59,210 nucleotides of DNA, taken from positions 1 to 59,210 of the forward strand of contig JBQTIW010000057.1 in the NCBI GenBank assembly GCA_052387735.1, read 5' to 3'. The notes beneath the pieces were generated by a model, which searched no databases, was not told the origin of the DNA, and was given only the letters and a program-made list of their open reading frames with translations. Within the stretch, counting starts at the first letter, position 1; the number at the start of each line of letters is the position of its first letter. The position numbers and the translations under genes were made by a program. The stretch comes from RBC101 sp052387735 (GTDB taxonomy: Bacteria > Gemmatimonadota > Gemmatimonadetes > Gemmatimonadales > Gemmatimonadaceae). This document shows, in pieces, positions 8,491 to 16,929 of this stretch.

Positions 8491-9304
8491 CTGTTATCCG
8501 CTCCGGCTCCAGCGTCCGCTCGACCGCGCGACCCTGGACGGCGCTGACATAGTAGACCTTGGCGTTTGCTCGAGTGGAGACCACGCGCTTCACGTCGTTG
8601 TCCTCGAAGTAGATCCCCGCGTCGTTGTCGCAGGCGTAACCGGGCTTCATTTCCCCCGACGCGATCAGTTTCTGGTACAACGGTCGGCGACCGGGCTCGG
8701 CGTCGTAGTGGGGCGAGTGGCTCCCTTTGAGGAATCCGAGGCACTTGACGATGGTGAGCTCCTTCGGCCTGGAGTCGGTGGTGCCTTCTTCAAACCAGCA
8801 CAGCGACCCGGCGCTCGCGCCCCCGAGGACGATTCCGTTGTCCCACGCTTGCTTGAGGATCACATCGATCCCCTGAGCTTTCCAGATCGCCTGCTGATTG
8901 AGCGTGTTGCCACCCGAGCAGACGATGCCATCCACCGACAGAAAGACTTCCTCCCAACTGCGGCTCTGGCGCGTACTCGCGATGAAACTCTCCTGCACCG
9001 ACGGCTCGACGTTCAGCGGGGCACAGTTGCGAAACCAGCTGACAATGCCGTCAGGTCGATCCGCGGACGCGGTGGGCAGATACAGGAGCTTTGGTCGCGG
9101 CTTCCCCGTGAGCGTCGCCATGTAACGGATGAATGCTGTTCCAAATCCGCCACCGGCGATGAGGATCTTTCGCGTCGCCGCCGACCGCGAGAGCTCCGAC
9201 ATGATGCCGGCCAGGCTGGGACTCACGCCCGCCATGGAAAAGGTGGTGGCCCCGACACCCGCTGTGGCCAGCGTCGAGGAGACAATGAACTCTCTTCGTT
9301 TCAT
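8480..9304 (-). CDS. Tat-exported peptidase S51 (PepE/cyanophycinase-like)
   Basis: 274 aa. The N-terminus MKRREFIVSS followed by a hydrophobic stretch is a twin-arginine signal, so the product is periplasmic. The start at 9304 is chosen because it places RR near the N-terminus; ATG 9313 is also possible. The core shows the S51 serine-peptidase fold: ILIAGGGFG strand, GIVCSGGNTLNQQ, and nucleophile motif GGASAGS. A His-containing SPHYD segment may supply the second catalytic residue. The family includes aspartyl dipeptidase PepE and cyanophycinase, which cleave after or between Asp residues. The exact substrate is uncertain. Confidence 0.85.
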   Translation of the reverse strand: MKRREFIVSSTLATAGVGATTFSMAGVSPSLAGIMSELSRSAATRKILIAGGGFGTAFIRYMATLTGKPRPKLLYLPTASADRPDGIVSWFRNCAPLNVEPSVQESFIASTRQSRSWEEVFLSVDGIVCSGGNTLNQQAIWKAQGIDVILKQAWDNGIVLGGASAGSLCWFEEGTTDSRPKELTIVKCLGFLKGSHSPHYDAEPGRRPLYQKLIASGEMKPGYACDNDAGIYFEDNDVKRVVSTRANAKVYYVSAVQGRAVERTLEPERITANG

Positions 9305-9313
9305 GATCCGCAC

Positions 9314-9539
9314 CCCCGGGGAAAAGAACTGAAGCCTGCGACTGAAGAAAGAGAACAGAGAATAGAGAATGGAGAAGGAGAAGGGAGAACCAGCACCGCG
9401 GCGAGCTCGCTCACGCCAGGTCGGATCTCCTGCGTATCAACGGCGGCAACCCTAGTTGTAGCCCCTCACCGAACTACAGAAAGTGGCTCTGCAAGGCAGG
9501 ACCACTTCAGTATAACGTTCGGCCACGAAGGAGATGACC
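9314..9539. promoter_or_regulatory. Divergent intergenic region with purine-rich repeat
   Basis: The 226-bp gap between divergent genes (9304 minus, 9540 plus) must hold promoters for both. A purine-rich AGAGAATGGAGA-type tract spans about 9347-9390 and is complementary in style to the TTCTCCATTCC repeat at 6745-6775. TATAAC at 9513-9518 could be a -10 element for the cupin gene, but no convincing -35 is visible. Confidence 0.3.
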
Positions 9540-10010
9540 ATGAACACTTTCGGACGAATGGTGGGACCCGCTCTGGTGATTGGGTTGGCCGGCCTGGCCG
9601 GCTACCACGTCGCGCGGGCCCAGGGGAGTACGAGTTCTTCGCCGCCGCAGAGCGCCGCGCAGGTGCGCGTTGCCTTCACGCAGTCCTTGCCGAAGCTCGA
9701 TGGTGAGAAGCTCGTGATGAGGATTCTCGAAGTGACGTATCCGCCGGGCGGAGTCTCCACGCCGCACCGCCACCCCTGTGCAGTCGTCGGCTACATCCTC
9801 GAAGGTGCAATGCGGATGCGGGTGAGCGATCGGGCTGAAACCATCTACACGGTCGGCCAGAGTTTCTTCGAAGGCCCTGACGATGTGCATCGAGTGTCGG
9901 CGAACGCCAGCGACTCCCTGCCGGCGAGATTCCTCGCCTACTTCACCTGCGACCGCGAGACCCCGCTATCCATCCCTGTGCCTGACGCCGGCCGTGGCAA
10001 GAACCGGTAG
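9540..10010 (+). CDS. Exported cupin-domain protein
   Basis: 156 aa. The ATG at 9540 is preferred to 9534 because AAGGAG at 9527-9532 then sits 7 nt upstream. The N-terminus (MNTFGRMVGPALVIGLAGLAGYHVARAQ) is a Sec signal or anchor. The rest is a single cupin beta-barrel: YPPGGVSTPHRHP (metal-binding motif 1, two His) and the GYILEGAMRMRV strand, then GQSFFEGPDDVHR (second motif with His). Such small periplasmic cupins are usually metal-binding proteins of unknown substrate. It is followed by an AhpD remnant in the same direction. Confidence 0.8.
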   Translation: MNTFGRMVGPALVIGLAGLAGYHVARAQGSTSSSPPQSAAQVRVAFTQSLPKLDGEKLVMRILEVTYPPGGVSTPHRHPCAVVGYILEGAMRMRVSDRAETIYTVGQSFFEGPDDVHRVSANASDSLPARFLAYFTCDRETPLSIPVPDAGRGKNR

Positions 10011-10034
10011 ACCCTCACGACGGACCAATCACAG

Positions 10035-10165
10035 ATGAGGGCTCGTTTCAACTACGCCAAGGTCGCCCCGGGCGTCTACGACGCGATGGACAGCCTCGAG
10101 GGACGGAGGCCGTCACCCTGATCACCAACGGCCATGTGCCGGACACGTTGCACGAGGAAGTAAGT
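10035..10165 (+). pseudogene. Carboxymuconolactone decarboxylase/AhpD-like remnant
   Basis: The ATG at 10035 begins RARFNYAKVAPGVYDAMDSLE, the start of AhpD/CMD-family proteins (usual form: FNYAKVAPGVYEAMYGLE). In another frame this is followed directly by EAVTLITNGHVPDTLHEEV, which belongs near the C-terminal half of the same family. The catalytic core with CxxC is absent, so an internal deletion and a frame break have removed it. The stretch 10166-10222 can be read as HAALHIHMRLACLELDV but matches nothing I know. Confidence 0.6.
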
Positions 10166-10222
10166 AGTTTAAGGAGCACGCGGCGTTGCACATCCACATG
10201 CGCCTGGCCTGCCTGGAGCTCG

Positions 10223-10633
10223 ATGTCAGAATCTCGTCCGGCGACGAACGATGAGGTGAGCAGTCTCCGCGACCTGCGGCTTGATCTGTTGCGACTCCAC
10301 AAGGCATTGCTCGACGCCGAGCGCATTCGTTATGAACGGACGCACGGACGCGTCGAGACGGGATCGGCACTCCTGCAGATCGTGGCGAACAATCCGGCCT
10401 TCGGCTGGTTGCGTCCCCTCACCGCGCTGATCGTGGCGTTCGATGAGGAGCTCGATGCAAAGGAGCCACTGTCCGCTGCGGGCGCCCGTGAACTTCTCGA
10501 CGAAGCACGAACGCTTCTGGCACCGGACGAGAGCGGCGAGGACTTTCAGCGCAACTACAACCGCGTGATTCAGGCGGACCCGGATGCGCTCTTCACGCAT
10601 ACCGAAGTGGTTCGCTTCCTGGGACGCGGGTGA
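10223..10633 (+). CDS. Hypothetical protein
   Basis: 136-aa soluble, helix-rich protein starting at ATG 10223 (MSESRPATNDEVSSLRDL) with GGAG a few bases upstream. Features include a conserved-looking ALLQIVANNPAFGWLRPLTALIV stretch and an acidic C-terminus (DPDALFTHTEVVRFLGRG). No signal peptide, no domain I can name. Its stop overlaps a possible GTG start of the next gene by 4 nt (GTGA), suggesting translational coupling with the AlkZ-like protein. Function unknown. Confidence 0.65.
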   Translation: MSESRPATNDEVSSLRDLRLDLLRLHKALLDAERIRYERTHGRVETGSALLQIVANNPAFGWLRPLTALIVAFDEELDAKEPLSAAGARELLDEARTLLAPDESGEDFQRNYNRVIQADPDALFTHTEVVRFLGRG

Positions 10634-11733
10634 CCTTCGGAGCGACGGCCCACAGACACACCATGCCACGCCCGGATCTCCTTCACCACCGCTTTGTCAC
10701 CCAGCACGTCACAGGACCCGGACTGGAGCAGCCGGAGGACGTTGTTCGCTTGTTAGGCGCCGTCCAGTCGCAGGACTACCTGGGCGCTAAATGGTCCGTC
10801 GGGCAGCGGGTGCGGAACGGGACCGATGTGGCGGTCGAGGAGGCCTTCAACGCCGGCCGGATCCTGCGGACACACGTGCTGCGACCGACCTGGCATTTGG
10901 TCTTGCCCGAAGACATTCGCTGGATGCTGCACCTCACCGCGCCACATGTGCTGCGGCGCAACAGTTACCAGAACCGGGGGCTCGAGCTGGACGACGCACT
11001 GTTCGCGCGCGCCGACAAGTTGTTCACGATGGCACTCGAGGGCGGCCGGCAGCTGACACGTCAGGAGCTCAGGGCCGTCCTGCGGAGCGCAGGTATCGTC
11101 ACCGGCACACAGCGACTTGCGCACATCGTGGCGCACGCCGAGCTTACAGGGCTGATCTGCAGTGGTGCCGTACGTGGCAAGCAGCAGACGTATGCCCTCC
11201 TCGAGGAACGCGTCCCCCCGGTGCCCGCGCTCACGCGTGACGAAGCGCTGGCTGCACTCACGCGCCGCTTCTTCACGGGCCACGCGCCGGCCACGCTCAA
11301 GCACTTTGTGTGGTGGTCCGAGCTCTCAGTCGCCGAGGCGAAGAAAGGGCTCGCGATGGTCCAGCAGGAGCTGACGAGCGAAGTCGTCGACGGGCAGACG
11401 TTCTGGTACGGCGCGACCAGACCCAGCTTCAGACGCAGAAAGGCGGCCGCCTATCTGATCCCCGAGTACGATGAATCGCTCGTCGGCTCCAGAGACTTTG
11501 CCGTGCCGGATCTCCCGCGCGCGCGGGGGAAAAAGCTCTGGAAAGACAACTTCTTCCGACCGATCATCATAGACGGAAAGCGAGCCGGTACATGGAGGCG
11601 TGACGTGTCGCGCGGGACGGTCGTGATCACCACAAACCTCTTCGCAACACTTGATGCAACCCAGTCCCGGTTGCTGCAGACGGCGGCCGAGCGCTACGGG
11701 ATGTTTCTGGGCGTTCCGGCCGAGGTGGACTAA
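10630..11733 (+). CDS. Winged-helix AlkZ-like DNA glycosylase family protein
   Basis: 367 aa, winged-helix DNA-binding family (DUF1006/AlkZ/YcaQ-like). The N-terminal LLGAVQSQDYLGAKW contains the Q-x-Q element that is catalytic in AlkZ-type glycosylases, which excise bulky lesions or unhook interstrand cross-links. LRPTWHLVLPEDI and YLIPEYDESLVG are further family landmarks. It starts either at GTG 10630 (4-nt overlap with the upstream stop) or ATG 10663; the latter still contains the whole domain. The likely role is DNA repair in the cytoplasm, but many family members lack a tested substrate. It is convergent with the FAD oxidoreductase. Confidence 0.75.
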   Translation: MTFGATAHRHTMPRPDLLHHRFVTQHVTGPGLEQPEDVVRLLGAVQSQDYLGAKWSVGQRVRNGTDVAVEEAFNAGRILRTHVLRPTWHLVLPEDIRWMLHLTAPHVLRRNSYQNRGLELDDALFARADKLFTMALEGGRQLTRQELRAVLRSAGIVTGTQRLAHIVAHAELTGLICSGAVRGKQQTYALLEERVPPVPALTRDEALAALTRRFFTGHAPATLKHFVWWSELSVAEAKKGLAMVQQELTSEVVDGQTFWYGATRPSFRRRKAAAYLIPEYDESLVGSRDFAVPDLPRARGKKLWKDNFFRPIIIDGKRAGTWRRDVSRGTVVITTNLFATLDATQSRLLQTAAERYGMFLGVPAEVD

Positions 11734-11769
11734 CGCCGGATACCCGTTACCCGTTCATCCGTTCACGCG

Positions 11770-14421
11770 CTAGTAGTCATAAATGTGGTCGACCGCCATC
11801 CCCCGCTGTGCCGCGAGCGACGCCAGGACGCGAAGCAGTTGCCCGACACGAACTCGCATAACGATCCGCTTGCGCTCCGCGTCGGTTGGTAATGCCATGG
11901 CATGGAGTATCTGCGCCCCCGGCATGCTCCAGTTCCACGCCCTTGGCGCGACTCCGGTCAGGAGGATGTCATCGTTCCCCGCAATTTCCGTGATCCGAGC
12001 GGCAGAGCCACGCACGGCGAGGTCGGTAACCGCGTGCCGGAACCCGTCATAGCGCGGTGTCGTGACCAGGGTGTGCACCGGTGTCAGACTCGCGACTTTC
12101 GTTATACCTGTACTGTCACCGGCGAGTGAGTCGGCCCACTCCGTCACTACCATCGACATCCGCTCCGCCTCCGGTGCATAGGCGGTCGCTGTGCCAAGTC
12201 CGATCACTGATGCGTAGATCGCCTTGATGCCATACTCGATGCTCAAGAAGATCTTGCGCTCCCACTTCCTGATCGGGTGTTTCCCCCACAGCGGCACGTC
12301 GGTCCAGACAGCGGCGAGTCTGGGAGCGAAGCGGTACTTGTACCACCCGTTGTCGTGGATGAATCGGCCGTAGTCTGCGGCGACCTCGTGCGCGAACCGA
12401 TCCTCCTCGGTCAGCTCATGACCCGCGGTCCAGCCGGTGAAACGCCCGATCGTATTCTCGTAGAGCGCCTTCAACATGAGCTCCGCTGAGTAGCTCCCGC
12501 CAATGACCCACAGCATCACCTGGTAGCCCATGTTGAACGGGTACTGGTTTCGCGTTTCGTCGTTGGCCTGGCCGTACGTGGCCCAGTACTGCCCGATCGA
12601 GGCGAGATACGGAAAGTCGGTCGGGAGCCTCGTGCGCATCCACTCGGCGTACTCCTCCGACGAATAGACGATGTACCACTCGGGATGTGTGAGGAACGTC
12701 TGCCCCTCGTCGCGCCGATAGTTGGGCAGCGTATCCACGGCTCGTCGCTCGTCAGGCGCCAGGCTGGCAGTCGCCGGATCGACACGCGGCGCGTAATACG
12801 TGTCCCACAGGGTGTTGCGGAACTTGAACGTCGGATCCACGCGCTGCTTGAGGGCGAAGAATTCGGGCGCACGCGGGTAGGCCTGCACAAACTGCGCGTA
12901 GGTCGCGTGAGGCTGATACGGCAGATAGTACGCGCCGCCGACGCTGAGCACCGCGTCGATCAGCTCACGCGTCCACACGCCCACGGCGCGGCGCGCCTCG
13001 GTGTCTGTGCCCTGCTTGTAGTAGACCACGAACGCAAACACTTCGCTCCGCGCCCAGGCGAGGAGCGACCCGGGATCGGGCAGCGCGTGACGGATCGACA
13101 CATTGATCACGTTCACCTCGTGCCGAGTGAAGACGTCACGCATCTTCGGGACGAATTCATTGATCTGCGCCACCGGCACGAAATACTCCTGCAGCACGTA
13201 GGTCGAAGACTCGCGCGATGACGGTTCGAGGTCGCCGACGTCGTAACTCGCCTCGTTGTTCCGCCACGATACCGGTTCGCCGCGATAGATCAGCGGATCG
13301 ATCACCTGCTCCCGAATCCACTTTCCGGCCGGCCACTCCGAGATCACCCAATAGGCAAAGCGATTGAGGCGATACGATTTGTCGTGCGGAATCAATCGGT
13401 CGCGCACCGTGAGGGAGTCGTCGGTGCGGACGAACGTCACGGCGTTGACGGTCTCGAACGCGTTGGGATAGATGTCGGCGTTGTGGAAGATCACCCGTGC
13501 GGAATCGCGAATGTTTCTCGCGAACCAGTCCCCGTAGGTCGGCGCGGGCATCGTCTGATCGATGCGCTTGACCCGAACGTTGTCGGCCAGCTCCAGCGTG
13601 GCTTCGGTGATCACGCCGATGCCACCGTACCCCCCGATCGCCGCGTAGAACACATCGCTGTTGGTGGTTGGTGTCGCTTCGACGTCGCTTCCATCGGCGA
13701 GCACAAGTCGAATCCCACGCACCGAGAGAATGAGCGGCCCGAGCCCGATGTATCGCCCATGCACGTTCACCGACAGCGATCCGCCGACCGTGAAGTTTGA
13801 ATAGGTCTGCATGATCTTCACGGAGAGGTTGGCAGGATCGATATACTCCTGGATCTGCCGCCACCTGGCTCCCGCCTGCACCGTGATCGTCTTTCCGACG
13901 GAATCGAAGGCCAGGACGCGGTTGAAATTCCGCATGTCGATTTGCAACCCGTTCTCGGTCGCGGTCTGTCCTCCCATGCTGTAGCGGCCACCACCTATCG
14001 AGATCGGTCCGTCGTGCGTACGCACGGCAGCGACGATCTCCTGCGTCGTGACGGGTGTGATGACGCGGCTCACCGGGACCGCGTTGAGTTGCGTGACATC
14101 ATTGACCACCGGAGGCGCTGCCGGCCGCTCGACGACGGTTTGGCTGATCCCAAGCAGCGATGCGATCGTGGTGAGGACCGCGATCATGAGAGCCGCCACA
14201 CCCAACCGCTTGAGTGTTCGACGAACGCTGCGTCCGAGACGTCGCAACTTCCCGGGAGGCCCAGGCGGCAACGACGGCGACGCGTGTGCCCCTGGAGGAG
14301 TCGCCTGTTCCGGTGGAGATTTGCCTGTATCGCCCCCCGCTACGTCCACGTTGGACGGTTGTTCAGGCGAAGGCCCACTACTCGACTTGCCGCCCGGCTC
14401 TTTTGGAGAGGACTCCGTCAT
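11770..14421 (-). CDS. Membrane-anchored FAD-binding oxidoreductase with large C-terminal domain
   Basis: 883 aa from ATG 14421. Order: a disordered Pro/Ser/Gly-rich tail of about 65 aa, a basic patch and one membrane helix (GVAALMIAVLTTIASLLGI, about residues 75-95), then a PCMH-type FAD domain. FAD-binding landmarks are ISIGGGRYSMGGQ, QAGARWRQIQEYI, SNFTVGGSLSVNVHGRY and GGYGGIGVITEATLEL. A substrate cap follows to about residue 590. The last 290 aa or so (from LTHPEWYIVYSSEEYAEWM, through GYQVMLWVIGGSYSAELMLK) are not part of known GlcD/ALO enzymes and may be a separate membrane-associated domain. No covalent-FAD Cys is evident. The substrate is unknown. Confidence 0.8.
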   Translation of the reverse strand: MTESSPKEPGGKSSSGPSPEQPSNVDVAGGDTGKSPPEQATPPGAHASPSLPPGPPGKLRRLGRSVRRTLKRLGVAALMIAVLTTIASLLGISQTVVERPAAPPVVNDVTQLNAVPVSRVITPVTTQEIVAAVRTHDGPISIGGGRYSMGGQTATENGLQIDMRNFNRVLAFDSVGKTITVQAGARWRQIQEYIDPANLSVKIMQTYSNFTVGGSLSVNVHGRYIGLGPLILSVRGIRLVLADGSDVEATPTTNSDVFYAAIGGYGGIGVITEATLELADNVRVKRIDQTMPAPTYGDWFARNIRDSARVIFHNADIYPNAFETVNAVTFVRTDDSLTVRDRLIPHDKSYRLNRFAYWVISEWPAGKWIREQVIDPLIYRGEPVSWRNNEASYDVGDLEPSSRESSTYVLQEYFVPVAQINEFVPKMRDVFTRHEVNVINVSIRHALPDPGSLLAWARSEVFAFVVYYKQGTDTEARRAVGVWTRELIDAVLSVGGAYYLPYQPHATYAQFVQAYPRAPEFFALKQRVDPTFKFRNTLWDTYYAPRVDPATASLAPDERRAVDTLPNYRRDEGQTFLTHPEWYIVYSSEEYAEWMRTRLPTDFPYLASIGQYWATYGQANDETRNQYPFNMGYQVMLWVIGGSYSAELMLKALYENTIGRFTGWTAGHELTEEDRFAHEVAADYGRFIHDNGWYKYRFAPRLAAVWTDVPLWGKHPIRKWERKIFLSIEYGIKAIYASVIGLGTATAYAPEAERMSMVVTEWADSLAGDSTGITKVASLTPVHTLVTTPRYDGFRHAVTDLAVRGSAARITEIAGNDDILLTGVAPRAWNWSMPGAQILHAMALPTDAERKRIVMRVRVGQLLRVLASLAAQRGMAVDHIYDY

Positions 14422-14851
14422 GGTCAGAAAGCTCGCGCTGGTGTTCGCCGTGTTGTTTGGAATAGTGGTCGCCGCCGGGTGGGTCCCGCAATTAGTGACC
14501 GAATCGCACGTCACGCCGGATGGCTACGAGCGGACGATGTTAGGGCTGTTCATGATGAGTCTCCTCGACGACATCACGCACGGCCTGTCGGCCCTCGGAC
14601 TCCTGATTGGCGCGCTCCATTCCACACGCTGGGCCCGAATCGCGTTCACCGCGTTCGGCTGGTACTACGCCTGCGACGCGCTGTTTTTCCTTACGTGGGG
14701 CTTCTTCAATTCCAAACCGTACTCGGCGGACCTGATGCTCAATCTGCCACACGTGATCATCTCGGCGATCATGTTGTGGATTGCGTACCGCGTGCCGGGG
14801 GACGACCGGGTCGTCGCTGAGGCGGCAGGTCCGCTGGTGCGCCCGGCGTGA
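14420..14851 (+). CDS. Small multi-pass membrane protein
   Basis: 143 aa with four hydrophobic segments (LALVFAVLFGIVVAAGWV, GLSALGLLIGAL, IAFTAFGWYYACDALFF, VIISAIMLWIAYRV). ATG 14420 follows GGAGAGG at 14405-14411. The frame is open further upstream, but that part is antisense to the disordered tail of the FAD oxidoreductase. Its start codon overlaps the divergent start of that gene in a single CATG. Function unknown; the layout suggests it could share regulation with the FAD enzyme. Confidence 0.65.
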   Translation: MVRKLALVFAVLFGIVVAAGWVPQLVTESHVTPDGYERTMLGLFMMSLLDDITHGLSALGLLIGALHSTRWARIAFTAFGWYYACDALFFLTWGFFNSKPYSADLMLNLPHVIISAIMLWIAYRVPGDDRVVAEAAGPLVRPA

Positions 14852-14892
14852 GCAGGTGCCTGGTGTCGTTATCGTGAGGCAGGAACGACCCT

Positions 14893-14929
14893 GTCCCCCG
14901 GCTCCTGCTCGCTGCGCTTGGCCGGGGAC
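14893..14929. terminator. Hairpin between convergent genes
   Basis: GTCCCCCGGC (14893-14902) pairs with GCCGGGGAC (14921-14929) with one bulged C across an 18-nt loop. A second short inverted repeat CATGG/CCATG follows at 14935-14953. It lies between the ends of the membrane protein gene (14851, plus) and the kinase gene (14974, minus). It plausibly terminates both, although no U-tract is present. Confidence 0.45.
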
Positions 14930-14973
14930 CCCAACATGGTACCGGGAGCCATGTTAACCTGGAGTCCGGCCCG

Positions 14974-15987
14974 CTAAAGCGACGCGACCGCGGCGCTCGC
15001 GGTACGACGGGCCAGAAAGGCCGCGCGCTGGCCGCTGCTGCCGGCGCCGGCACCTGCCAGATAGCCTAACAAGGCATCGCTGACGTCGTTGCCCGTCTGA
15101 AACCGCTCGCTCGCCTGCTTGGCCAGGCACTTCATGATGATCGCCGACAGTTCCGCCGGCACGCGCGAGTCCACCACCTCGGGCGCCACCGGCTGCTCAT
15201 GCACCTGCTTGTATCCGACCGAGTACGAGTCGGCTCCATCAAAAGGAGGAAAGCCGAGCACCATTTCGTAGAGCATCACGCCGATCGCGTAGAGGTCGCT
15301 TCGACCGTCGACCATTTTCCCCATCGCCTGCTCGGGTGACATGTAGTGCGGCGTCCCCATCGCCCGACCGGTTCTCGTCAGGCGGCCGTGGAACCGTGCG
15401 GTGGCGATGCCGAAGTCGGTGAGCTGCGCGTGCCCATCTTCGTCGAACAGCACGTTGTCCGGCTTCACGTCACGGTGGACGATGCCGCGGCGGTGCGCGT
15501 AGTCCAGGGCCACCGCGACCTGCGAGCAGATGGAGGCCGCCGGAATCGGCGCCACCACCTTGTCGCGGACCAGCACGTCGGCGAGCGAACCGCCGGCGAG
15601 GTATGGCATGACGAGATAGACGAGGTCGTTCAGCTCGGCGAAATCCAGGATCGGGCAGATGTGCGGGTGGTACAGCTGCGCCGACGCTTCCGCCTCACGA
15701 CGAAAGCGCTCGCGCATCTCGGCGTCCCGCGCGAGATGCTGATGGAGGACCTTCACGACCAGCGGACGGTCGAGCAACGCATGCTGCGCGTAGTACACAT
15801 GCGCCATGCCCCCGCTGCCCATGCGACGGACGATGCGATAGCGGCCTCCAGCCGATTTCCGCAGGTTGGACACTTCGCTGTCGGGTTGCTCAACGGGTGC
15901 GCTGGATACCTCGGGAAGCTCGGCCGAGCACCGCACGCATTGGAGGGCGCGTGTTCGATTCCAGGTTCCGCAGTCCGGACAGAACAC
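14974..15987 (-). CDS. Zinc-ribbon Ser/Thr protein kinase
   Basis: 337 aa. Residues 1-20 form a zinc ribbon (CPDCGTWN...CVRC). The Hanks-type kinase domain spans about 48-310: Gly loop GSGGMAHVY, Lys in LVVKVL, catalytic loop HRDVKPDN, DFG as DFGIA, and GTPHYMSPEQ in the P+1 region. All catalytic residues are present, so it should be active. No membrane helix or PASTA/extracellular sensor is visible; the tail is a short Ala/Gly-rich segment. It lies only 3 bp after the GvpL/F-like gene and is presumably co-transcribed with it, making that protein a candidate partner or substrate. Confidence 0.9.
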   Translation of the reverse strand: MFCPDCGTWNRTRALQCVRCSAELPEVSSAPVEQPDSEVSNLRKSAGGRYRIVRRMGSGGMAHVYYAQHALLDRPLVVKVLHQHLARDAEMRERFRREAEASAQLYHPHICPILDFAELNDLVYLVMPYLAGGSLADVLVRDKVVAPIPAASICSQVAVALDYAHRRGIVHRDVKPDNVLFDEDGHAQLTDFGIATARFHGRLTRTGRAMGTPHYMSPEQAMGKMVDGRSDLYAIGVMLYEMVLGFPPFDGADSYSVGYKQVHEQPVAPEVVDSRVPAELSAIIMKCLAKQASERFQTGNDVSDALLGYLAGAGAGSSGQRAAFLARRTASAAVASL

Positions 15988-15990
15988 CGT

Positions 15991-16752
15991 TCAGCCTCCG
16001 AACTGCAAGCGAACGAAATCGTAGGCCGGCCACGGACCGGTCTGTTCGATGGCCATCGACGGGAACCGTTCCTGCTCCACACGTACGGCTTCGGCGAACT
16101 CCGTCCACTTGTCGCGCTGCACCAGGAACGATGCATCCGCGGCGCGATGGCCTCGCTCCAACTCGTACGGCATCGACACACACGCGACCGCGTGGCGTTT
16201 GAGAAAGCGTAACGAGTCGAACACCGCGGTCTCGAAGTCGGCGCCGAGGACTTCGGCCCTGGCGGCCACGCGCACGCGTGCGGCGCTCTTGTCCTGCACG
16301 AAGTCGAGCCCATCCATCAGGGCGATGTAGTGCAGCTCCATCCAGCGAATCAGCGCATCACGCGACCGAAACACCGTGCCGAAGGGCGCAGGCACGATGG
16401 CGCGCTCGCGGAACGCGCTTTCGACGGACGACCGGTAGTCGACGATGGCGACGCTGGAGGCGTCGATGCGGGTGTACGGAACGCGCCTGACGAGTGCGAT
16501 GAGCTCGCGAAGCGAAACGACGTCGATGCCGAGCGCGCGCGGCAGGGTGCCGGCCTCGTGGGCCACCACACCATAGAGCAACACGCCTTCGTTGCCTACC
16601 GCCGCCTGCCGGCCACTGAACGATCGAATCACGAAACTCCCGAAACGATTTGGATGGATCCCCGCCGTACCTAACGAGTCCGGAACCGCTGCCGCACGAC
16701 GACGGGCGCGCCACCCTCCTCTCACTGAGAGTATCGGTGGATGTGCCTGCAA
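15991..16752 (-). CDS. GvpL/GvpF-like protein
   Basis: 253 aa (start uncertain; the domain begins near VLLYGVVAHEAG, about residue 57, so an internal GTG start is possible). It matches the gas-vesicle GvpL/F family in outline: an N-terminal sandwich domain (LLYGVV), the block IVPAPFGTVFRSRDAL, a long helical middle, and the C-terminal signature SMAIEQTGPWPAYDFVRLQF (family consensus: tGPWPPYsF). No GvpA, GvpN or other vesicle genes are in the window, so a gas vesicle role is unlikely. It immediately precedes the zinc-ribbon kinase in the same operon, which suggests a signalling or stress role. Confidence 0.75.
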   Translation of the reverse strand: MQAHPPILSVRGGWRARRRAAAVPDSLGTAGIHPNRFGSFVIRSFSGRQAAVGNEGVLLYGVVAHEAGTLPRALGIDVVSLRELIALVRRVPYTRIDASSVAIVDYRSSVESAFRERAIVPAPFGTVFRSRDALIRWMELHYIALMDGLDFVQDKSAARVRVAARAEVLGADFETAVFDSLRFLKRHAVACVSMPYELERGHRAADASFLVQRDKWTEFAEAVRVEQERFPSMAIEQTGPWPAYDFVRLQFGG

Positions 16753-16929
16753 ATCGACTGGTTTGTGTGCCGGTGGGCCCCGTCACGCCCGCGCTACCAA
16801 GGACGACTGCATGGGTGCGTCCGGTCACATCCCACCTACTTCTGTTGCTCGTTCACTGACAAGGAGTTAGCTCGCTTTCACCACACACGTAACAGTTCGG
16901 GTCGCCAGCGTGACCATGAGGTCTTTCCG

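Noticed and set aside
9347..9390. Inverted-repeat ends of a mobile element together with 6745-6775
   Set aside because: The two tracts are complementary in style but not exact, and no transposase or target duplication lies between them; the enclosed genes look chromosomal.
8318..9706. 462-codon plus-strand open frame over the S51 peptidase
   Set aside because: Antisense to a convincing Tat-signal serine peptidase; arginine/histidine-rich product with no domain, typical for GC-rich antisense frames.
15991..16752. Evidence for gas vesicles
   Set aside because: Only a GvpL/F-like protein is present; no GvpA, C, N, J or K within the window.
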